Shown piece by piece: positions 1 to 4,551 of a DNA stretch of 7,297 nt. This DNA comes from Eubacterium sp. (GTDB lineage Bacteria > Bacillota > Clostridia > Lachnospirales > Lachnospiraceae). Every line of letters begins with the position of its first letter. Position 1 is the stretch's first letter. The translations under genes and the position numbers were made by a program. The notes under the pieces were generated by a model, which saw nothing but the letters and a program-made list of their open reading frames with translations, made no database searches and had not been told where the DNA came from. The DNA is taken from assembly GCA_020844525.1 (NCBI GenBank), contig JAJGAH010000120.1, forward strand, positions 1-7,297. Direction: 5' to 3'.

Positions 1-1
1 G

Positions 2-1279
2 ATGGGGGTGGCGGTATTTTCCTACTCGGCAGATACGAAGACCTCTGAGGAAACGATGTTTCTTCCATTAAAGCAGAGCTTCGCTGTGCTGAAGCAGAAT
101 ATTTCACGCCTTTCTTATGTGAGCAGTGCAGGTGAGCTGTATCTGTTTCTGGGTACGGAACTGTGCAAGGTCAATCTGACGGACGGGACCTATGCCATGG
201 TTCAGGATTCCATTGACAGCGATGGCTTTGTGTCTTCCAATTCCCAGCAGGTTGTCGCCTGGCTGGACAAGGATAATGAGGGCGGCTCTTCCGAGGCAAC
301 GGTTCTTGATCTGGAAAGTGGAAAGAAATTGCAGATTACCGCGCCGCAGGGAGAAGGCATCCTGTCGTGTGGCTTCATCAATAGTGATTTCGTTTACGGC
401 CTGGTAAAAGCAGAGAATGTGATCACCGGCAGCGATGGTGTTGTTGTCTGCGGGATGTATCAGCTGGATATTGAGGATATTGACGGGAAGATAAAAAAGA
501 CCTATCAGAAGGATAATACCTACGTAACTGCGGTCACAGAGGAACAGAACGATCTTGCGCTGTCTCTGGCAACCCTGGAGAATGGAAGCTTTCAGGATGC
601 GGGTACAGATCGTATTGTCAACAATGAAACAGAAGATAGCGGTGCTTCACTGAGCCTCTCCAGTGACAGCCGTACAGGCCAGGATACGATACTGACGCTC
701 TCTGTGACGCCATCCGCGGATGCGATCAGTCCGCAGAGTGCGCAGATTCTTTTTACCACGGAGGGAGCAGAAACAACGTTGAACTGGCCTGATACAGATA
801 CAGACCAGAGTCTGTATACTGTTTACGGCTATGGTACGCTGCAGGGTACATACCAGAGCGCCAGCCGTGCTATTGTGGCGGCGGATGCCGTATCAGGGCT
901 GGCTTTAAATCGTGCGCAGCAGTATATCTGGGTGAGGGGTGACTGGCCGTCCTCCTATACCATTGATACATCGACGCTGCCGGAAGGGTTCCTGGATCTG
1001 AAATACGATGAAAAAGCACTTGGAGACCTGCTGGGTTCAGATTATTCAGTGCTGAATCTGTCCGGCTGTACCCGGGAAGAGCTGTATTATCAGCTTTCAC
1101 AGGGCTATCCGGTGATTGCAAAAACATCTGATGACAGTGTGTATTATATTATTGGATATGATGCGTACAATATCTGGATTTACGATAAGAGCACCGGGGA
1201 GGCAAAGGCAGTTGCCACGGATGATGCAGATGCTTTATTCAGCAAGAATGGGAATCAGTTCTTAAGCTATATAAAATAA
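2..1279 (+). CDS. C-terminal part of a secreted/surface-type protein with propeller-like repeats and a degenerate C39-like domain (5' partial)
   Basis: The reading frame is open from the window edge to TAA at 1277-1279 (425 codons). The ATG at base 2 has no visible ribosome site and is probably internal, so I treat the gene as 5'-truncated. Residues about 35-190 carry short beta-strand segments such as GELYLFLGTELCKVNLTDG and EATVLDLESGKKL, which read like blades of a beta-propeller. A Ser/Thr/Asp-rich stretch (about 195-240) looks like an extracellular linker. The last ~90 residues resemble the C39-like papain-fold module at the C-terminus of many uncharacterised Lachnospiraceae envelope proteins: SGCTREELYYQLSQGYPVIA, then YYIIGYDAYNIWIYD, ending FLSYIK. 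Where an active C39 peptidase would have its catalytic His, this protein reads YIIGYD, so I infer a binding or scaffold role rather than proteolysis. No signal peptide or membrane segment is visible; either would lie upstream. The exact function is unknown. Confidence 0.75.
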   Translation: MGVAVFSYSADTKTSEETMFLPLKQSFAVLKQNISRLSYVSSAGELYLFLGTELCKVNLTDGTYAMVQDSIDSDGFVSSNSQQVVAWLDKDNEGGSSEATVLDLESGKKLQITAPQGEGILSCGFINSDFVYGLVKAENVITGSDGVVVCGMYQLDIEDIDGKIKKTYQKDNTYVTAVTEEQNDLALSLATLENGSFQDAGTDRIVNNETEDSGASLSLSSDSRTGQDTILTLSVTPSADAISPQSAQILFTTEGAETTLNWPDTDTDQSLYTVYGYGTLQGTYQSASRAIVAADAVSGLALNRAQQYIWVRGDWPSSYTIDTSTLPEGFLDLKYDEKALGDLLGSDYSVLNLSGCTREELYYQLSQGYPVIAKTSDDSVYYIIGYDAYNIWIYDKSTGEAKAVATDDADALFSKNGNQFLSYIK

Positions 1280-1329
1280 AAAACCATTTCAGGCTCCGGG
1301 AGTGATACCCGGGGCCGTGAAATGGTTTT
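1280..1329. terminator. Bidirectional rho-independent terminator between convergent genes
   Basis: A 12-bp perfect arm, AAAACCATTTCA (1280-1291), pairs with TGAAATGGTTTT (1318-1329). Inside it GGCTCCGGG (1292-1300) pairs with CCCGGGGCC (1308-1316) with one G-U wobble, leaving a 7-nt loop and one bulged G at 1317. On the + strand it directly follows the stop of the upstream gene and ends in TTTTCCTT. On the - strand it follows the rubredoxin stop by about 25 bases and ends in TTTTTTATTTTA. Both convergent genes can therefore use it. Confidence 0.9.
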
Positions 1330-1353
1330 CCTTCATTTCTGAATATTATGGAA

Positions 1354-1515
1354 TTATTCTACCGGTGTGAAATCTTCCTTACCAGCGCCACAGACCGGAC
1401 ATACCCAATCGTCCGGAAGATCCTCAAAGGCTGTTCCAGGAGCGATTCCGTTATCCGGGTCCCCTTCTGCCGGATCATATACATATCCACAAGGTCCACA
1501 TTCATACTTCTGCAT
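1354..1515 (-). CDS. Rubredoxin (53 aa)
   Basis: Small cytoplasmic one-electron carrier with a single Fe(Cys)4 centre. In anaerobes it typically serves oxygen and peroxide detoxification (rubrerythrin, flavodiiron proteins) or other redox enzymes. Reading the complement from ATG at 1515 gives [20 protein letters not shown], then a [17 protein letters not shown] segment and [16 protein letters not shown], ending in TAA. Both iron-ligating CxxCG motifs are present (C6/C9 and C39/C42), as are the conserved YVYDP and [11 protein letters not shown]. Fifty-three residues is the normal full length. A GGATGG ribosome-site match lies 9 bases before the start. The gene is monocistronic, has its own promoter at 1633-1662, and converges on the shared terminator. 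It stands divergent to hisA. The physiological partner cannot be told from this window. Confidence 0.97.
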   Translation of the reverse strand: MQKYECGPCGYVYDPAEGDPDNGIAPGTAFEDLPDDWVCPVCGAGKEDFTPVE

Positions 1516-1575
1516 AGTTTTTTACCATCCCTTCTGCAATGAAATTACATATATTAAATATATACAGATCATTTT

Positions 1576-1625
1576 GCCATAAAGCCTGCCCTCGTTGTCT
1601 TCAGCGGGCCAGGATGACTTATGGC
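1576..1625 (-). promoter_or_regulatory. Hairpin at the 5' end of the rubredoxin leader
   Basis: On the - strand, GCCATAA at 1625-1619 pairs perfectly with TTATGGC at 1582-1576. A second inner stem (CCTGGCCC against GGGCAGG with one bulge) extends it after a small internal loop. The hairpin starts within a base or two of the transcription start predicted from the -10 box at 1638-1633, so the rubredoxin mRNA would begin with it. Neither side is followed by a U-tract, so it is not a terminator. It could protect the mRNA 5' end or be a DNA operator; the sequence does not decide. Confidence 0.5.
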
Positions 1626-1632
1626 TGATATG

Positions 1633-1662
1633 ATTATAGTATGAATGACTGGGCTTTGACAA
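1633..1662 (-). promoter_or_regulatory. Sigma-A-type promoter of the rubredoxin gene
   Basis: On the - strand the -35 box TTGTCA (1662-1657) and a perfect -10 box TATAAT (1638-1633) are separated by 18 bp. The predicted start near 1626 leaves a leader of about 110 bases before the rubredoxin ATG. The boxes differ from consensus at only one -35 position. Confidence 0.75.
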
Positions 1663-1690
1663 GGACAAACAGGATTTTGTGGAAGAAAAG

Positions 1691-1721
1691 AGATACAGAA
1701 ATGTTAAGATACAGAAACATT
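1691..1721 (+). repeat. Direct repeat plus dyad in the hisA leader (possible operator)
   Basis: AGATACAGAAA occurs twice, at 1691-1701 and 1707-1717, with start-to-start spacing of 16 bases. An inverted repeat overlaps it: AATGTT (1700-1705) and AACATT (1716-1721). The pair sits 24-54 bases upstream of the hisA start and just before its ribosome site. A regulator-binding site is possible, but chance in AT-rich DNA cannot be excluded. Confidence 0.35.
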
Positions 1722-1744
1722 AATATGAAAGGACGGTATGACAG

Positions 1745-2539
1745 ATGGAATTTCGGCCATGTATCGACATCCACAACGGAAAGGTAAAGCAGATTGTGGG
1801 CGGGACACTAAAGGACGCAGGGGATTTTGCCGCTGAAAATTTTGTATCAGAGCAGGATGCTGCTTACTATGCCAGACTTTATCAGAGATATGGGCTGCGC
1901 AACGGGCATATTATTCTGCTGAACCCGCCGGAATCCTCATATTATGAAGCAACTCTTGCGCAGGCAGAGGCGGCTTTGTCTGCCTGGCCGGGAGGCCTTC
2001 AGATCGGTGGAGGAATCCGCGCAGACAATGCAGAGCGTTTTCTGAAGATGGGGGCAAGTCATGTAATAGTGACGTCCTATGTCTTCCGCGATGGACAGAT
2101 TTCCATGGAGCGGCTGGAGCAGCTGGTGTCCGCGGTTGGCAGGGAACATCTGGTTCTGGATCTGAGCTGCCGTAAAAAGGATGGAAAATACTATATTGTG
2201 ACAGACCGCTGGCAGAAATTTACCGATGTAGAGGTGACAGTGGATTCTCTGTGTGCGCTGTCGGGAAGCTGCGATGAATTTCTGGTTCATGCGGCAGATG
2301 TTGAGGGAAAGGCACAGGGTGTGGAAAGAGACCTCGTGAGAATACTTGCGGAGGTATCCACCAGAATTCCGATTACCTATGCAGGCGGAATTGGCTGCTT
2401 TGATGATCTGTACTGGGTAAAGCGTGAGGGAAGGAACCGGGTCAATGTAACAGTCGGGAGCGCGCTTGATCTTTTCGGAGGTGAAATGTCATTTGAAAAA
2501 ATATTAAACATATGCAAGGAGAGTCTTCAGGCGGATTGA
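1745..2539 (+). CDS. hisA: Eukaryotic-type phosphoribosylformimino-AICAR ribonucleotide isomerase (HisA/HIS6)
   Basis: Cytoplasmic TIM-barrel enzyme of histidine biosynthesis; it catalyses the Amadori isomerisation of ProFAR to PRFAR, the substrate of HisF/HisH. The 264-residue protein is full length. The catalytic acid/base pair is present: D8 in RPCIDIHNGKVKQIVGG and D139 in LVLDLSCRKKDG. The phosphate loops GGGIRADN (88-95) and YAGGIG (212-217) are visible. The stretches VLDLSCRKKDGKYYIV, WQKFTDVE and EFLVHAADVEG match the fungal/plant HIS6 subfamily rather than ordinary bacterial HisA, from memory of the families. The start is ATG at 1745 with AAAGGA at 1728-1733; the ATG at 1738 is out of frame. 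No other his gene is next to it, and I found no convincing -35/-10 pair of its own. A weak hairpin-plus-T stretch follows at 2600-2625. Confidence 0.93.
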   Translation: MEFRPCIDIHNGKVKQIVGGTLKDAGDFAAENFVSEQDAAYYARLYQRYGLRNGHIILLNPPESSYYEATLAQAEAALSAWPGGLQIGGGIRADNAERFLKMGASHVIVTSYVFRDGQISMERLEQLVSAVGREHLVLDLSCRKKDGKYYIVTDRWQKFTDVEVTVDSLCALSGSCDEFLVHAADVEGKAQGVERDLVRILAEVSTRIPITYAGGIGCFDDLYWVKREGRNRVNVTVGSALDLFGGEMSFEKILNICKESLQAD

Positions 2540-2577
2540 CTCGATTTGCAGGACATTTGTAGAAAAATACCATTCTT

Positions 2578-2595
2578 TTGTGCATGAGTGCACAA
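2578..2595. promoter_or_regulatory. Perfect 7-bp palindrome, candidate operator of the methyltransferase cluster
   Basis: TTGTGCA (2578-2584) and TGCACAA (2589-2595) flank a 4-nt TGAG spacer, and the symmetry extends imperfectly two bases further out. It lies about 57 bases upstream of the -35 box of the cluster promoter and 38 bases after the hisA stop. No U-tract follows, so a regulator site is more likely than a terminator. The regulator is not identified. Confidence 0.45.
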
Positions 2596-2599
2596 GAAA

Positions 2600-2625
2600 T
2601 ACCGTCATTATCACGGGTAATTTTT
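2600..2625 (+). terminator. Weak rho-independent terminator candidate for hisA
   Basis: TACCGT (2600-2605) pairs with ACGGGTA (2613-2619) with one bulged G, around a 7-nt loop, followed by ATTTTT to 2625. The short 6-bp stem makes this only a candidate. It is, however, the only U-tract hairpin between hisA and the next promoter. Confidence 0.35.
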
Positions 2626-2651
2626 CGCGATTTTTCTTTGACTTGTGTACT

Positions 2652-2680
2652 TTGACCAAATTAATGTTATACTTTATACA
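2652..2680 (+). promoter_or_regulatory. Sigma-A-type promoter of the corrinoid methyltransferase cluster
   Basis: The -35 box TTGACC (2652-2657) and the -10 box TATACA (2675-2680) are 17 bp apart. The predicted start near 2687 gives a leader of about 60 bases. The heptamer CTTTGAC occurs twice, at 2636-2642 and 2650-2656, so a second -35-like element sits 14 bp upstream. That may be an overlapping promoter or part of a regulator site. Confidence 0.7.
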
Positions 2681-2689
2681 TGCTTGATT

Positions 2690-2715
2690 ACGGAGCCTTG
2701 CGGAAATGGTTCCGT
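2690..2715 (+). promoter_or_regulatory. Leader hairpin near the 5' end of the cluster mRNA
   Basis: ACGGAGCC (2690-2697) pairs with GGTTCCGT (2708-2715), eight pairs including one G-U, around a 10-nt loop. It begins about three bases after the predicted transcription start and ends 19 bases before the AGGAGG site (2735-2740). No U-tract follows it. A role in mRNA stability is the simplest reading. It does not resemble a cobalamin riboswitch. Confidence 0.4.
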
Positions 2716-2748
2716 GTGTCATACAGAATGTATTAGGAGGAAATCACG

Positions 2749-3558
2749 ATGATAATTATTGGAGAAAAAATCAACGGTTCGATTCCTGCTGTGGCAGAGG
2801 CGATCAAGAATCGTGACGCAGATGAAATCAAGCGTCGTGCGCTCATTCAGGCAAATGCACGGGCAGATTATATTGACTGCTGCGCATCGGTTCCTGAGGC
2901 AGAGGAAGTAGAGACTCTGAAGTGGATGATTGACTGTATTCAAGAGGTGACAGATGTTCCGATTGCAGTCGACAGCCCGAGTCCGAGAGTACTGAAAGAG
3001 ATTTTTCCGTACTGCAAGAAACCCGGCATCATCAATTCTGTTTCCGGCGAGGGAGACAAGATCGACATCCTCTTCCCGGCAATTGCTGATACAAAATGGC
3101 AGGTAATTGCCCTGTGCAGTGATGATACAGGTATTCCGAAGACCGCAGATGACAGATTGAGAGTATTCCATCATATCATGGATGAGGCGAAGAAGTATAA
3201 TATTGCACCGAGCCGTATCCATATTGATCCGCTTATTGAGATGCTCTGCACCTCAGAGGATGGCATCGGAATGGTAGAGAGTGTTATGCAGACGATTCGC
3301 AGCGAGTATCCGAGCATCCATATTACCGGTGCAGTCAGCAACATCTCCTTCAACCTTCCGGCTCGGAAGCTTGTGAATATTGGATTTACAGTTCTGGCGA
3401 TGAAGGCAGGACTGGACAGCGCAATCTTTGATCCGACAAATCGTGACCTCCTTGGTGTTGTATTTGCAACAGAGGCACTTCTTGGCAATGACGAGTACTG
3501 CATGGAATATATTCAGGGATTCAGGGATGGCCTGTACGGACCAAAGCCGAAGGCATAA
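2749..3558 (+). CDS. Methyltetrahydrofolate:corrinoid protein methyltransferase (AcsE/MtgA/MtqA-like, MT2)
   Basis: Cytoplasmic pterin-binding TIM-barrel enzyme that moves a methyl group between a Co-methyl corrinoid protein and tetrahydrofolate; in catabolic clusters it delivers methyl-THF to the Wood-Ljungdahl pathway. The 269 residues match the family size. The start MIIIGEKING aligns with AcsE, and from memory of the Moorella enzyme the folate-site residues line up: D75 in AVDSPSPR, N96 in GIINSVSGEG, D160 in IHIDPLIE and N198 in AVSNISFNLP. The start is ATG at 2749 with an ideal AGGAGG 8 bases before it. It is the first gene after the promoter at 2652-2680, and the next gene encodes the matching corrinoid protein. 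The family (AcsE, MtgA, MtvA-cluster, MtqA-type) is clear; the subgroup, and so the pathway, is not. Confidence 0.92.
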   Translation: MIIIGEKINGSIPAVAEAIKNRDADEIKRRALIQANARADYIDCCASVPEAEEVETLKWMIDCIQEVTDVPIAVDSPSPRVLKEIFPYCKKPGIINSVSGEGDKIDILFPAIADTKWQVIALCSDDTGIPKTADDRLRVFHHIMDEAKKYNIAPSRIHIDPLIEMLCTSEDGIGMVESVMQTIRSEYPSIHITGAVSNISFNLPARKLVNIGFTVLAMKAGLDSAIFDPTNRDLLGVVFATEALLGNDEYCMEYIQGFRDGLYGPKPKA

Positions 3559-3570
3559 TCGGTATTTTTC

Positions 3571-3636
3571 ACGATAACCCCTTTTTATGCATAGTTACCG
3601 GACTGCATGAATAAAAAAGGGATCAGGATTATTCGT
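3571..3636 (+). other. Intergenic stem-loop 1 between the methyltransferase and corrinoid genes
   Basis: CCCTTTTT (3579-3586) pairs perfectly with AAAAAGGG (3614-3621). Inside it ATGCA (3587-3591) pairs with TGCAT (3604-3608) across a 12-nt loop with a 5-nt bulge. Outside it ACGATAA (3571-3577) pairs with TTATTCGT (3629-3636) with one bulged T. It begins 13 bases after the upstream stop codon. There is no U-tract after the hairpin, so it looks like an mRNA processing or 3'-end protection element rather than a terminator. Confidence 0.5.
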
Positions 3637-3650
3637 TATTACTCATTATG

Positions 3651-3705
3651 TATTCATTTCATCTGCGTTCCTGCGGAAAGGGCGCACATGATTGCGGAAT
3701 GAATA
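3651..3705 (+). other. Intergenic stem-loop 2 upstream of the corrinoid protein gene
   Basis: TATTCATTTC (3651-3660) pairs with GGAATGAATA (3696-3705), ten pairs with one G-U. Nested inside are TGCG (3664-3667) with CGCA (3683-3686), and TTCC (3668-3671) with GGAA (3675-3678) around a 3-nt loop. The structure ends 19 bases before the GGAGG ribosome site (3725-3729) and leaves that site free. It probably shields the 5' end of a processed corrinoid-protein message. No B12-box is visible, so I do not call a riboswitch. Confidence 0.5.
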
Positions 3706-3737
3706 GAAATAAATAACAGAAAGCGGAGGATTTTATT

Positions 3738-4379
3738 ATGGGAAGTATTGAAGAAGTTGCAAATCTGGTAGAGCATGGACGTTCCAAAAAGGTTCCGGCT
3801 GCGGTACAGGCTGCTCTGGATGATGGCATTGATGCAAATGATATCCTGCAGAAGGGTATGATTGATACCATGGGTATCGTTGGTGAGAAATTCAAAAACA
3901 ATGAGATCTTCGTTCCGGAAATGCTGGTTGCTGCAAAGGCTATGAAGGCTGGTGTTGAGGTTCTGAAACCATATCTTGCTACCGGTGCAGCCGGAAAGCT
4001 TGGCAAGGTTATCATCGCGACAGTTGCAGGCGACCTTCATGATATCGGAAAGAATCTGGTTGCCATGATGATCGAGTCCGCAGGATTTACAGTGATTGAC
4101 CTTGGCGTTGATGTACAGATCGACAAGATCATCGAGGCTGTCAATGAGAACCCGGATACAAAGATTGTTGCACTTTCCGCCCTGCTGACAACTACAATGC
4201 CGTCTCTGAGAGATACGGTTGCCGCATTGAACGGTGCTCCGTTCCGCAGCAATATCAAGATCATGGTTGGTGGTGCTCCGATTACGCAGGAGTTCGCAGA
4301 GGAGATCGGTGCAGACGGATATTCCGAGGATGCTGCCTCTGCAGCGGAGCTTGCAAAGAAGCTGGTAGGTGTAGCATAA
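3738..4379 (+). CDS. Corrinoid (cobalamin-binding) methyl-carrier protein, MttC/MtqC-like
   Basis: Small cytoplasmic methyl shuttle: its cobalt takes a methyl group from a substrate-specific methyltransferase and gives it to the MT2 enzyme. At 213 residues it has the normal size and two-domain order: an N-terminal helical cap (about 1-85, with GIVGEKFKNNEIFVPEML) and a Rossmann-like B12 domain (about 86-213). The base-off/His-on signature is intact in GDLHDIGKNL, with H101 as the expected lower axial cobalt ligand (D99-x-H101-x-x-G104). The other two B12-domain signatures are SALLTTTM (147-154) and GGAPIT (178-183). The start is ATG at 3738 with GGAGG 8 bases upstream. It follows the MT2 gene by 179 bases of structured intergenic RNA and is followed by a terminator at 4481-4531. 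The actual methyl donor cannot be read from this protein. Confidence 0.94.
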   Translation: MGSIEEVANLVEHGRSKKVPAAVQAALDDGIDANDILQKGMIDTMGIVGEKFKNNEIFVPEMLVAAKAMKAGVEVLKPYLATGAAGKLGKVIIATVAGDLHDIGKNLVAMMIESAGFTVIDLGVDVQIDKIIEAVNENPDTKIVALSALLTTTMPSLRDTVAALNGAPFRSNIKIMVGGAPITQEFAEEIGADGYSEDAASAAELAKKLVGVA

Positions 4380-4387
4380 TAGCAGCT

Positions 4388-4459
4388 GTCTGATATGTGA
4401 GATTTTGCATGCGGATCAAATAGTCTGATATTTGCGCAGATCCATCGGTTTGTATGCAA
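4388..4459 (+). repeat. Short repeats and dyad downstream of the corrinoid gene
   Basis: GTCTGATAT occurs at 4388-4396 and again at 4423-4431. A split dyad covers the same stretch: TTGCAT (4405-4410) with ATGCAA (4454-4459), and GGATC (4413-4417) with GATCC (4439-4443). It lies between the corrinoid stop and the terminator. It may be a 3'-UTR structure or a regulatory site for the activator gene. I see no convincing promoter here. Confidence 0.3.
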
Positions 4460-4480
4460 TTAAGTAATGAGATTTCAAAG

Positions 4481-4531
4481 AAAAAAGGGCCGTCGCATGA
4501 TGCTCGGGTATTGTGCGCCGGCTCTGTTTTT
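4481..4531 (+). terminator. Rho-independent terminator between corrinoid and activator genes
   Basis: AGGGCCG (4486-4492) pairs with CGGCTCT (4519-4525), including one G-U. After a single T/C mismatch, CGCA (4494-4497) pairs with TGCG (4514-4517). Upstream A's face the T-run 4527-4531, which is the U-tract. It ends only 21 bases before the GTG start chosen for the activator, so no promoter fits between them. The activator must be reached by read-through or controlled termination. Confidence 0.75.
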
Positions 4532-4551
4532 ATCAGTGCGAGGTGGACAGT

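Noticed and set aside
1348..1542. Small + strand open frames
   Set aside because: They are antisense to rubredoxin, whose motifs on the - strand are unambiguous.
1656..1684. Promoter for hisA starting at TTGACA (1656-1661)
   Set aside because: No -10-like hexamer lies 16-18 bp downstream, and the hexamer overlaps the complement of the rubredoxin -35 box.
2540..2748. Cobalamin riboswitch ahead of a corrinoid cluster
   Set aside because: The leader after the predicted start is only about 60 bases and contains no B12-box-like sequence.
3571..3636. Terminator after the methyltransferase gene
   Set aside because: The stem is long, but neither strand carries a U-tract after the hairpin.
3654..4040. 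Open frames on the - strand opposite the corrinoid gene
   Set aside because: They overlap the strongly supported corrinoid protein and the intergenic hairpins, with no ribosome site or domain.
4513..4551. Upstream in-frame GTG start for the activator
   Set aside because: The GTG lies in the descending arm of the terminator hairpin, has no ribosome site, and adds residues outside the family's usual start. GTG at 4552 has GAGGTGG at good spacing.
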